A stretch of DNA of 64,000 nt from CBDBKE01 sp965218055 (lineage in GTDB: Bacteria; Acidobacteriota; Terriglobia; JAJPHL01; JAPKYU01), in assembly GCA_965218055.1 (NCBI GenBank), contig CBDCKA010000002.1, positions 2,728,001 to 2,792,000 on the forward strand, given 5' to 3'. The notes beneath the pieces are model-generated. The model was not told the origin of the DNA. It saw only the letters and a program-made list of their open reading frames with translations, and did not search any database. The position numbers and the translations under genes are program-made. Below, piece by piece: positions 17,407 to 26,662 of the stretch (within the stretch, counting starts at the first letter, position 1; each line of letters opens with the position of its first letter).

Positions 17407-20400
17407 CTATAACCTCTCCAGCTTTACGAGGAATCCTTTATATTCAGGCGCGTATGAGTTCGGGTCGACAATAGTAGGCGTAACCAGATTGGCCAGCGCG
17501 CCTTTCTGCTTGCCCCGGCCCAGGAATCCCCAGTGGATGGGGAAGCCGATCTGAAACACTCGCTTGCCGGCAACAGTCATGGGCCGGATGCGCTTGGTGA
17601 CCATGGCCTTGCCTTCGACGGAGCCACGCGCCGAAGTCACCCGCACCGGATCGCCGTTCCCGATTCCTTTTTCTTTCGCTAGTTCCTCGGGAATCTCCAC
17701 GAAGAATTCCGGCTGGAGTTGCATGTTGTAGGGATTATTCTTGGTCCAATAGTGGAAATGCTCGGTGAGGCGATAGGTCGAGCAAACAATGGGGAACTCC
17801 TCCGCCGTGCCCAGCTTGTCCCATTCAGTCTGGAAGGGCACAATTGCAGGATTGGAGCTTTGTCCCGGGTGAAGGGGATTGGGCACCGGTGACTCGGCGG
17901 GCTCATAATGCTCGGTGAAGGGCCCCTCGGCAAATTGTCCGGGGACGAAGAGGCGTGCCACACCTTCCGGGATCATGATGAATGCTCCCAGGCCAGCTTC
18001 GGGCGGGCTGTCGGATTTGTAGTCGGGCACATCTCCAACCCACTTGTCGCCGTCCCAACGGATCACGGCACGGCGCGGGTCCCAGGGCTTGCCCTCCGCG
18101 TCCGCCGAGCAGCGGTTGTAGAGGATGCGCCGGTTAGCGGGCCAATTGAAGGCCCAGTTTTCGTACCGGCCCAACCGGCTCGGATCGGCGATCGAACGCC
18201 GTTGGGTGAGATTGCCGGCCTCTGTGTACATTCCGGTGTAGAGCCAGTTGCCGCAAAGCGTGGAGCCGTCGGCGCGCGCATCGAGAAACTTGCCCAGCTG
18301 CTGCCCCGCTTCGAGGACAACCCCCCGCCCATTCCCGTCACGAAGGTCCTCAAGCGTCCAGCCGTTGATCTCCTTCAACACTTCGTCGAGCGACGGACTC
18401 CAGGGATTCGTGTACCACCAGTTCAGATCGACAACAGGGTCCGGGAACTTGCCACCCTCTTTCTCGTAGAGTTCCCGAATCTTGAGGAAGAGCCGTGCAA
18501 TGATCTCTTGGTCGGGTCGGGCATCGCCCGGCGGGTCCACGGCTTTCCACTTCCATTGGATCCAGCGGGCCGAGTTGACGAAACTGCCGTCCTTTTCAGC
18601 GAAGTTGGCAGCCGGCAGAAGGAAGACCTCCGTCTTCACCTCCTCGGGTCTGCTTTCGACCAATTCCAGGATTTCTCGCTTCCAAAACGTGGATGTCTCC
18701 TGCTCAAAGCATTCAGCGACAACCAGCCACTTCAACTTCGACAGCGCGCTGATGACCTTTTTGGAATGAGGCCCGTTCGATACCGGGTTCATACCGAAGC
18801 TGAGGAAGCCCTCCATCCTGCCCTGATACATGTGGTCGAAGATGTAAGCCCAGCTCCAGTTTTCGTATTCCCCACTGGGAGCTTGCGGGAGCTTGGGGTG
18901 GTAGTGATAGGCGAAATCGTTCTTCCGGCTGGCCGCTCTGCCGTAGTAGGCCTTCATCTGGCTGATGAAGAAGCGGTCGGTATGGCCCCAAAAGTTCATG
19001 GAGTTGGGGCGGAGCGGCTTGGGGGTGGCTGCTTTGAGAAACTGCCCCAGGGACCGATGATCGGCCTTGGGGATGGGGATGTAGCCGGGCAGATTATGGT
19101 AGGCCATGCCGCAGTCGGTGCCACCCTGGATGTTGGCGTGGCCGCGCAGCGCGTTCAGCCCGCCGCCGGCGCGGCCGATGTTGCCCAACAGCAGTTGTAG
19201 CATCGCCGCGAGGTGGATCAGTTGCACCGAGTGGCTGTGATGCGTCCAACCCAGGGCGTACATGATCGTTCCTGCGCGGTCGGGCGTATAGGTCGAGGTG
19301 ATGATCTCGGCCGCTTTAAGGAAATCTTTCTCCCGACAGCCGCAGATGCTCGACACCATTTCGGGCGTGTAGCGGGAGTAGAACTTCTTCATGAGCTGGA
19401 ACACGCAGCGTGGGTGCCGCATGGTGGGGTCGACTCTGGCAAAACCTCGCCCGTCCAGCTCGTAATTCCAGGTGGACTTGTCGTAGCTCTTCTTCTCGGG
19501 GTTCCAGCCGGAGAACAACCCTTCCGCTTCGTTGAACGCGTAGCCTTCCCGGACCAGAAAGGGAGCGTTCGTATAAAGACGTACGTACTCTTCGTGAATG
19601 CGGTTGTGGGTGAAGGCGTAGTGGACCAGCCCCGCCAGGAACGCTATGTCGGTGCCGGCTCGAATCTGCGTGAAGTGATCGGAGACCGCAGCTGTGCGTT
19701 GGAAGCGAGGGTCAACCGCAACGAGCTTGGCGTTGCGATTGCGCTTGGCCTCCATGACGAAGCGGAACCCGACCGGGTGGTTCTCCGCCGGGTTGCCTCC
19801 CATGGCCAGGATGACATCGGCGTTACCAATGTCGGTCCAGCCGTTGGTCATGGCCCCGCGCCCGAATGTGGCGGCCAGACTGGCCACCGTCGGGCCATGT
19901 CATATACGGGCCTGCTGTTCCAGGGGGACGACACCCAGCCCGGCGCGGAAAGCTTTTACCAGGAGGTAGTTGTTCTCATTGGTATCGGTGCAGCCGCCGA
20001 TGACGCCCACCGAAGTCAGTGCGTTTAGGGTCCGTCCACTGGCGTCCTTTTCGATCAACTCCGCGTCGCGCGTTTGCTTGAAGAGGCGGGCGATGCGGTC
20101 AATCGCCCAATCCCAGGATTTCTCTTCCCAATGGTCGCCACCGGGCGCGCGGTAGAGCACCTTTCTCAGACGGCGGTCGTTGACGACGTTCTGCTTGAGC
20201 GTGACACCCTTGGGGCAGAGGGTGCCCCGGTTGATCGGATGGTCAGAGTCGCCTTCGATGTGAACCACCGTGGACTTTACATTCTTGGCCTTATCCCCGA
20301 GCGTGTGGATGATCACGCCACAGCTCACCGAGCAGTAGGGACACGTAGAACGCGTCTCGGTCGTGCGGGCGATCTTCAGTTCTCGAACCTGTGCATAGGC

Positions 20401-20502
20401 AGGGGTTAGGTCGAAGCCTAAAACCGAGGCTGCCACGCCTCCCACGCTGCTGACCTTGAGAAAGGATCGTCGAGTCGTGGTCAGATCCATAGGGCGGGCC
20501 AT
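17407..20502 (-). CDS. fdnG: Formate dehydrogenase-N major subunit, selenocysteine-containing (in-frame TGA)
   Basis: Oxidises formate to CO2 in the periplasm with a bis-MGD molybdenum or tungsten centre. About 1031 residues if TGA at 19900-19902 is read as selenocysteine (residue 201; E. coli FdnG has Sec196). The N-terminus is a Tat signal (TTRRSFLKVSS). A 4Fe-4S set follows (Cys54, Cys57, Cys61, Cys96). The Sec context is EQQARI-U-HGPTVASL, the diagnostic FdnG block, then FGRGAMTNGWTDI and MGGNPAENHPVGF. The C-terminal MGD-binding domain ends YAPEYKGFLVKLERL. A SECIS-like hairpin begins exactly 11 nt after TGA. I chose ATG 20502, after GGGAAG; ATG 20490 is possible. First gene of fdnG-fdnH-fdnI-fdhE. 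Read conventionally it would be split into two frames at the TGA. Confidence 0.95.
19870..19902 (-). promoter_or_regulatory. Bacterial SECIS element with its UGA codon
   Basis: On the reverse strand, TGA (19902-19900) is followed by 11 nt and then a perfect 7-bp stem (one G-U pair) GGTGGCC/GGCCGCC at 19888-19882 and 19876-19870, closing the loop AGTCT. The 11-nt spacing and a small GU-containing apical loop are those of the E. coli fdhF/fdnG SECIS recognised by SelB. No bulged U is seen in the upper stem. Confidence 0.85.
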
Positions 20503-20700
20503 CCTTGCTTCCCAAGTTCTTACACTGCTTATACCATACATCTCACGGGTTAGACCCTCCCAAGGCAGCCCACTGCCGCTGAATATGCGCAGCCGGGCAT
20601 CCAATGGTTTTGGAGCGGCCTGGGCAGCGAATTTGCATCGCAAAGCTATAATGTTCAACAGCAGGCCCATGTTGAGTAAAGCCGCTTCAAGGAGAAGACA

Positions 20701-22548
20701 ATGCGGAGGATAGCAGTACCCGTCGCGATGGGATTCCTTCTACTGGCGGTATCCCTAGTTTCTGGACCGGACCAGTCAAGCAGAGCTGATGCGCTACGGA
20801 TTACCCACGGGCCAATCCTCGGTCGACTCGGCGCTCACCATATCGGCGTTTGGGCGCGGACATCGCAAGCTGGAACTTTTCAGGTGCGCTATGGACTCAA
20901 GCCTGGAAAGCTGGACAAGCTTTCGTCTCCCGCCACGACGCTCCTGGAACGCGACAATACGGGATGGGTGTTCCTCCAAGATCTTCAGTCCAACACCAAC
21001 TACTATTACCAGCTCGTCGCGGATTCTGTTGAGGGTGGCCCCGGTGGCTCGTTCAGAACCCTTCCGGACTCTGACGATTTCCACCATTCCGAATTGAATC
21101 CACTCGGCTTGTTCAACTTTCGGTTTGAATTTGGCTCCTGCAACAACCAGGACCCAAGCGGTGGAGGTGGACCTGGCTTGCCCGCCTTCAAAGTCATGCT
21201 CAGCCGGCTCAACGACAGGATCCACTTTGCTATTCAAAATGGCGACTGGCTGTATGAAGAGCTTCGTGACTATTCCCCTGAGCAATGGCTGAGCCAAGTT
21301 CAGCGGACACGCCAGGAATTGCCTCTCGTCGTTCAGCACGCTCCCACAATCGTGGGAGTGTGGGAGAACTACAAGTCATATCTGGAAAGAGGCAAGATCC
21401 TCGCCGCATGGCACCGTAAAATCCCTTCCTTCTTCACTTTCGACGATCACGAGCTTTTAAACGATATCTACGGAGCGGGCTCGGCAGGCAGGCGAGACCG
21501 CCGAGCCATTTTCCGGGATATTGGTGTGCAGGCTTGGTATGACTATCTGGGCTGGAGCAATCCTGTTCCACACACTCAGGGGGTCATCTTTGGTCAGGCC
21601 CAACTCAAGGCCGGTCAAAACGTCCTGACCGACATGGCGGCCGATTTCACCCGCCTCGACCTGGCCCAGGCGGCCAATCTTCACGTGCACTGGGGAGGGC
21701 CGACCGCGGGGGTGAATGATGATCGCCTTGACGCGATCGGCGGCGATCCCAACGCTGGAGTCTACGAAATCGTTGAAGTGCTTGATAAGCATCGGCTGCG
21801 CATCCAGCCGGCTGCAAAGCAGGATGGGAACCCTAACTATTCCATTGGCCGCCGCTCTTATTACCACGTGAGGATCAGCAACAGCGATTTCTTTATGCTC
21901 GATACCCGGAGCCACCGCCAAATGCATGATGTTCGCCACCCGAACAAACCGGGCCTCTCGATGCTCGGCTCGCGTCAGAAGGCCTGGCTGCTGAAAGCAA
22001 TGGCGGAAAGTGAGGCAGACTTCTTTTTCGTGGTTTCGTCGGTACCCTTTATGATTCCGCACGTTGGCGGAGGAACCGTCGAGAACCCAAACAAAGATGA
22101 AGCCTGGACCGTTTTTCTAGAGGAGCGCGAGGAACTGATTCGTTTCTGGGAGTCATTGGGAAGGCCCGTGTTTGTGCTAACCGGTGACCTGCATAATAGC
22201 TTCGCGATCAAGATTACCGATCGAATCTGGGAGTTTGCCTCCGGACCGCACAATTCCGATAACCACCAGGCGAGCCACGAAGGAGGGCGGCCTCCGTCGG
22301 GATGGTTCGACTCCCGAGGCCGCCAATGCCAAATCCGCTGGTCCAGCCATTTTCGCGACGACATCCCACGCAAGAACCTACGGTATCCGTTTTACTGTGT
22401 CGTGCAGGTGAACAACATTTTCAATAATCCACTCCGGCCGGGCGAAGATCGCTGGGTAGCCTATCCAGTTCCTCAGGTGGTCTTCCAATATTACGACGGC
22501 CTTACGGGAGAGTTGCAGTACGCAGAAGCCGTAGTGGCCAGCAAGTAG
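20701..22548 (+). CDS. PhoD-like alkaline phosphatase/phosphodiesterase
   Basis: A 615-residue exported metallophosphatase. After a signal peptide (about 7-26) comes the N-terminal fibronectin-like PhoD domain (GPILGRLGAHHIGVWARTS) and then the metallophosphatase core: FEFGSCNNQ, IQNGDWLY, FTFDDHELLNDIYG, LDTRSHR and FVLTGDLHNSF, which provide the Asp, Asn and His metal ligands. PhoD enzymes release phosphate from mono- and diesters such as teichoic acids or phospholipids. AGGAG lies 7 nt before the ATG. It is divergent from fdnG, and the 198 bp between them should hold both promoters. No pho box was recognised. Confidence 0.83.
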   Translation: MRRIAVPVAMGFLLLAVSLVSGPDQSSRADALRITHGPILGRLGAHHIGVWARTSQAGTFQVRYGLKPGKLDKLSSPATTLLERDNTGWVFLQDLQSNTNYYYQLVADSVEGGPGGSFRTLPDSDDFHHSELNPLGLFNFRFEFGSCNNQDPSGGGGPGLPAFKVMLSRLNDRIHFAIQNGDWLYEELRDYSPEQWLSQVQRTRQELPLVVQHAPTIVGVWENYKSYLERGKILAAWHRKIPSFFTFDDHELLNDIYGAGSAGRRDRRAIFRDIGVQAWYDYLGWSNPVPHTQGVIFGQAQLKAGQNVLTDMAADFTRLDLAQAANLHVHWGGPTAGVNDDRLDAIGGDPNAGVYEIVEVLDKHRLRIQPAAKQDGNPNYSIGRRSYYHVRISNSDFFMLDTRSHRQMHDVRHPNKPGLSMLGSRQKAWLLKAMAESEADFFFVVSSVPFMIPHVGGGTVENPNKDEAWTVFLEEREELIRFWESLGRPVFVLTGDLHNSFAIKITDRIWEFASGPHNSDNHQASHEGGRPPSGWFDSRGRQCQIRWSSHFRDDIPRKNLRYPFYCVVQVNNIFNNPLRPGEDRWVAYPVPQVVFQYYDGLTGELQYAEAVVASK

Positions 22549-22713
22549 TTTCAGGTGTGGTAGCTGGAATAATCCCGCGGCCGTGCTGAACCGCCTTGAA
22601 GGACATTGTTGACGCTCCTGTTTTCTTCGACACCCCGACGACATAAATCACCAAGGGTGAACGTTTCCAAATAATGCGAATAGCTCCCTTGATTCCAACG
22701 CTGTGAGGGCACT

Positions 22714-24198
22714 ATGCGGTATGACTTCGATATGGTCGTAATAGGCGGGGGCGCAGCGGGCTTAACGGCTGCTGGACTTTCTGCCTCCCTCGGCGCCAAA
22801 ACTGCGCTCGTGGAGGCGCACAGGCTCGGGGGAGAGTGTACCTGGACCGGCTGCGTGCCAAGCAAGACTTTCTTAAAAGCGGCCAAGGTCGTGCATACCA
22901 TGCGAACGGCCGACCACTACGGACTGGCTCCCTGCACTCCCAACATTGACTTTGCGAAGGTGATGGAACACGTTCACGCCACACAAGCCCGTATCTACTC
23001 GGAAGCTGACGCGCCGCCGATTTATGAAAGCATGGGAGTCCAAGTGATTGCTGCCCACGCCAGGTTTCTGGATCCGCGCAGATTGGAAATCACAGATGAA
23101 CAAGGGACCCGTTCGCAGGTGTCTTCGCGATATTTTGTGATCGCCACCGGCAGTTTACCCCATATTCCTCCCGTGGAAGGACTTTCGACCATACGCTATT
23201 TGACGAATGAAACGATATTCTCGTTGTCGGACCTTCCTCAACGGTTGATCGTTGTCGGTGCCGGCCCGGTGGGAATCGAGATGGCTCAGGCCTTCCGCCG
23301 ATTTGGTTCGGAAGTGACTGTGTTCGACTTCGAGAATTCGATCCTGATTCGGGATGACAGGGAATTAACCCGCCAGTTACAGCAACGCCTTGTTTCCGAA
23401 GGTATCCAATTCGTTCTGGCGAGGACAGTGGAGAAAGTCGAGCCAAGCGACGCTGGCGTCAAAGTTACCGCCAACTCCGTTTCGGGATCGCCGACACTTA
23501 CGGTCACAGGTGATGCCGTTCTGTTTTCCAGCGGCAGGCGCCCCAATACCGGCCAATTAAGTCTTGCGGCGGCAGGTGTGGAATCCAGTAAAACTGGGAT
23601 TCTCGTGGATAAGCAGTGCCGGACATCAAGGAAACATATCTTCGCGTGCGGCGATGTAACAGGCCGCTATCAGTTTACCCACATGGCGGAACACATGGCC
23701 AAAGTAGCGGTGAGTAAGGCTTTGCTTGGTCTGCCTGTGTCGCTAGATTTCCAGCATGTTACCTGGTGTACATATACGGACCCCGAGTTGGCGCATGTGG
23801 GTGGGTCGGAAGAGGAACTCATACGACGGGGAATACAGTATGAAATCTATCGCTTTCCGTTCTCGAAAATCGATCGCGCCATCACCGACAACGAAACCGC
23901 GGGGTTGATCAAGGTACTAGCCAGAAGCCTCACCGGCAAGATTTACGGTGTCAGCATCGTCGGCGCCAATGCCGGGGAGATGATCGGCGAGTACGCCCTG
24001 GCGATGCGGAACGGTGTCACTCTGCGCCGAATTGCCGATACGATCCATCCCTACCCGACCTATGTCCTGGGCAATCGGCGCGCCGCGGACCAATGGTATG
24101 TGCGAAAACTCTCTCCAACGCTGGTGCGCTGGCTCCAACGCGTCTATGGTTACCGCGGGCAATTACCTGATATCGTCGATCCCGAGAAAGTTTTATAA
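22714..24198 (+). CDS. Pyridine nucleotide-disulfide oxidoreductase, mercuric reductase/Lpd-like
   Basis: A 494-residue FAD and NAD(P)H flavoprotein. It shows the FAD Rossmann motif VVIGGGAAGLTAA at the start, the redox-active disulfide GECTWTGCVPSK (Cys42, Cys47), a second nucleotide motif VVGAGPVGIEMA near 185, the FAD-binding IFACGDVTGRYQFTH, and the C-terminal dimerisation domain with HPYPTY, whose His is the usual base. It lacks the C-terminal vicinal cysteines and the N-terminal HMA domain of true MerA, so mercury reduction is unlikely. A membrane-interacting or quinone-linked reductase is possible, given the basic hydrophobic tail. The ATG follows GAGGGCACT. Confidence 0.85.
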   Translation: MRYDFDMVVIGGGAAGLTAAGLSASLGAKTALVEAHRLGGECTWTGCVPSKTFLKAAKVVHTMRTADHYGLAPCTPNIDFAKVMEHVHATQARIYSEADAPPIYESMGVQVIAAHARFLDPRRLEITDEQGTRSQVSSRYFVIATGSLPHIPPVEGLSTIRYLTNETIFSLSDLPQRLIVVGAGPVGIEMAQAFRRFGSEVTVFDFENSILIRDDRELTRQLQQRLVSEGIQFVLARTVEKVEPSDAGVKVTANSVSGSPTLTVTGDAVLFSSGRRPNTGQLSLAAAGVESSKTGILVDKQCRTSRKHIFACGDVTGRYQFTHMAEHMAKVAVSKALLGLPVSLDFQHVTWCTYTDPELAHVGGSEEELIRRGIQYEIYRFPFSKIDRAITDNETAGLIKVLARSLTGKIYGVSIVGANAGEMIGEYALAMRNGVTLRRIADTIHPYPTYVLGNRRAADQWYVRKLSPTLVRWLQRVYGYRGQLPDIVDPEKVL

Positions 24199-24237
24199 CG
24201 ATTCGCTTCGCTCGGCTCCGTGCTGCCGGGCGCCCGC

Positions 24238-25206
24238 CTACTCTGCAATCAGGAGGTTTTCTGCAAAGGGCCACTCGTGATCAACCCACTGGTCCGTGCA
24301 GCGGAAGCCGGTTCGCTGGGCGAGCTGTTTCACTTCCTGGACATCAAATTTCTGAGAGCTCTCGGTCCAGATGGTGTCGCCGCCTTGAAACGTCACCTGG
24401 AAGGCGGCCTTGGGGATGGTGACGGTCTGGACCATTCGCGAGCGGAGATGCATTTCTATCCGACGTTCCTGGGGGTTGTATTGGACAACGTGCTCAAATC
24501 GGCTCAGGTCGAAGTCCGCGTCGAGCTCCCGGTTGAGGCGGACGAGCAGATTCAGGTTGAAGGCTGCTGTGACGCCGAGTGGGTCGTCATAGGCCAGCAC
24601 CAGTTGCGGTACAGGCTTTTCTAAATCCGTTCCCAGCAACAACGAGTCTCCGGGCAGCAGGGTCTGACGAACTTGCTGCAGGAACTCGATGCCAGCCGCG
24701 CGAGCAAAATTGCCGATCGTGCTACCCAGGAATAACACGAACAGATGTTGCCCGGCGGTGCGGCGCGCAGCCACCTCTAGCAGCCCGTCGAGGTACTCGC
24801 GTTCGAGGCCCACCATGGTGACCGACTCAACCTGCCCCAACTCGAGCTGACACATCGCTAGCGCACCGGCAGAGATCTCGATGGGATAATAAGCGGTGGG
24901 GCTCCTTCGGCCGAGCGCTTCCAGGATCCAGCGCGTTTTTTTTCCACTGCCGCTGCCCAGTTCCGCCACCACCACTGGCGAGGGAAGCCGCTCGACGATG
25001 GCCCCGGCGTGGGCGCGCAGCACGCGCTCATCGGCGCGCGTCACGCCGTACTCGGGAAGCAAGGTGATCACCTCAAACAGCGCGCTGCCCACATCGTTGT
25101 ACAGGTATTTGGAGGGAAGCTCCTTCTGGCCGGGTTTTGACAGACCGGCCACCACGTCTTGTGCCAGATTGGGTGCTGGATGGGCACTGATTGTCTCGGT
25201 CAGCAT
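24238..25206 (-). CDS. egtD: L-histidine N-alpha-methyltransferase EgtD
   Basis: A 322-residue SAM-dependent enzyme that trimethylates histidine to hercynine, the first step of ergothioneine synthesis. Diagnostic segments are KYLYNDVGSALFEVIT in the N-terminal histidine-binding part, the SAM motif VAELGSGSGKKTRWIL, the YYPIEIS block, FLGSTIGNF, LLLGTDLEKP and the late YDDPLGVTAAFNLN. A GGGGAGC site precedes the ATG. It lies 9 bp downstream of egtB on the same strand, so the two genes form a minimal ergothioneine operon. Confidence 0.95.
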   Translation of the reverse strand: MLTETISAHPAPNLAQDVVAGLSKPGQKELPSKYLYNDVGSALFEVITLLPEYGVTRADERVLRAHAGAIVERLPSPVVVAELGSGSGKKTRWILEALGRRSPTAYYPIEISAGALAMCQLELGQVESVTMVGLEREYLDGLLEVAARRTAGQHLFVLFLGSTIGNFARAAGIEFLQQVRQTLLPGDSLLLGTDLEKPVPQLVLAYDDPLGVTAAFNLNLLVRLNRELDADFDLSRFEHVVQYNPQERRIEMHLRSRMVQTVTIPKAAFQVTFQGGDTIWTESSQKFDVQEVKQLAQRTGFRCTDQWVDHEWPFAENLLIAE

Positions 25207-25215
25207 GCTCCCCTT

Positions 25216-26562
25216 TCAGGCCGCGTCCTGGACGCAGCGAAAGCCCGCATACATATATTGGTAGCGGGGCTGGAACCAGTTTCGGAAAGATCGACGCAAC
25301 AGACGGGCCGCCGTCCGAGGCGATCCTCCTTTCAGGATGTAGTGCTCACCGCCAAAAAAATTGGCCGAGTAGCCCGGGTAAAAGGAAAAGGGTTGAAAGC
25401 CCGGAAAAGGGGCGAACGGTGTGGAGGTCCACTCCCAACCGTTGCCGACCAGATCGACGACGCCGAAGGCGCTGGTGCACGACGGATAGGCACTGGCCGG
25501 AGCCGGATCCCTGCGATCAAAATTGAAGTTGCCGTGGCCCCTCTGCGGAGGCCGATCGCCCCAGGGATAGGCGCGCTCGGACCTATCCGGCGCACCTGTT
25601 GCCGCGCGATGCCACTGTGCCTCGGTCGGTAGCGATTTGCCCACCCAGCGAGCGTAAGCGCTGGCTTCAGCGTGACTTACATACACCGGCCAATCCACCG
25701 GCAGGGGAATCTCCTCAAACATGCCACGGTAGGACCAGCGGTCGTCGCGGGGAGTCCAATAGCCCGGATGGCGAATGCCCTGGCTCTGCTTCCACTGCCA
25801 ATTGGGCTCGCTCCACAAGTCCCGCTGCTGGTATCCGCCGCCGGCTATGAACTCCAAGTACTGCCCGTTCGTCACCTTGTGGACATCCATGGCAAATCCG
25901 GCCACGTCGGCCCGGTGTGCCTCGAACTCGTTGTCCCATCCAAAGGGGTCGATCCCGTCGACCCTGCTGCGAGGCAGCCCTAAGGTGACCGTGCCGGCGG
26001 GAATCTCCACCGTCCGCGCGGTGATCGGACGCGCCGGTGGCAAGGGCGGGTCAGGCTGTGGCACTTTGTGCTCCGGTGCCAACTGATGCAACATATAGGT
26101 GAGCGTCTCAATATGCATCAGCCGATGTTCCAACGCAACGTGAAGGCCCAGGCTGTCCCGGAGCAACGGCTGTTCGCTACCCGAGACCGAGATCTTCTCC
26201 AGGGCAGCGTCCAGCGTCTGACGGACCTTCTGGTTGTAGGCGCGAATCTGATCCGCCGAGGGCCAGTCCGAGGGGACATCGGTTGGCAGGCCGCCGTCCA
26301 CCGGATCGATTCCGAAGGCAAACAAACGGTCAAGCTCCTTGTGAACGGCACTGAGACCCAGAGCGCGGGCCCCTAACAGGTTCCAATCAAAAGTCTCCAG
26401 ATGCCCGAGGTAAAAGATCACACGATGGCGCTCGGGAATCGGCCGCTCGTAGAGACTCTCCGGTTTGACCGCGCAGAACAGCTTGTCGGTCATGGAACGA
26501 GCCTCGGCAATCGAGCGAAGCAAATCCTCGAAGCTGGTGCAGACACCTTGAGATTGTTCCAT
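25216..26562 (-). CDS. egtB: Ergothioneine biosynthesis sulfoxide synthase EgtB
   Basis: A 448-residue non-heme iron enzyme that joins hercynine to a thiol donor using O2. The N-terminal DinB-like four-helix domain supplies the 3-His iron site: His54 (YLGHLETFDW) and the HX3HXE motif HRLMHIE at 146-152 (His146, His150). The C-terminal FGE-sulfatase (C-type lectin) domain shows VTNGQYLEFI, SLPTEAQWHRAA, GNGWEWTSTPF, KGGSP and YAGFRCV. No egtA or egtC lies nearby, as in acidobacterial systems where EgtB uses cysteine directly (the Chloracidobacterium type II enzyme is the known example). A GGAGAG site precedes the ATG. Confidence 0.93.
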   Translation of the reverse strand: MEQSQGVCTSFEDLLRSIAEARSMTDKLFCAVKPESLYERPIPERHRVIFYLGHLETFDWNLLGARALGLSAVHKELDRLFAFGIDPVDGGLPTDVPSDWPSADQIRAYNQKVRQTLDAALEKISVSGSEQPLLRDSLGLHVALEHRLMHIETLTYMLHQLAPEHKVPQPDPPLPPARPITARTVEIPAGTVTLGLPRSRVDGIDPFGWDNEFEAHRADVAGFAMDVHKVTNGQYLEFIAGGGYQQRDLWSEPNWQWKQSQGIRHPGYWTPRDDRWSYRGMFEEIPLPVDWPVYVSHAEASAYARWVGKSLPTEAQWHRAATGAPDRSERAYPWGDRPPQRGHGNFNFDRRDPAPASAYPSCTSAFGVVDLVGNGWEWTSTPFAPFPGFQPFSFYPGYSANFFGGEHYILKGGSPRTAARLLRRSFRNWFQPRYQYMYAGFRCVQDAA

Positions 26563-26662
26563 TCTCGCTCTCCACGTGCCGCGCCCCGAAGCGCTCAGTT
26601 CCTAGAAGCGTATGCCGAAAGGGGAGTTCATTCAACGAAAGCAACGCCAATTCAAAGCAAGG

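Noticed and set aside
17908..19200. 430-codon open frame on the forward strand
   Set aside because: Antisense to the fdnG gene, a common shadow in GC-rich coding sequence; no recognisable domain.
22549..22713. Small reading frames between the PhoD-like and flavoprotein genes
   Set aside because: Short, no ribosome site, no motif; treated as plain intergenic sequence with the flavoprotein promoter.
22714..24198. Calling the flavoprotein a true mercuric reductase
   Set aside because: The C-terminal vicinal cysteines and the HMA domain are missing and no mer genes are near.
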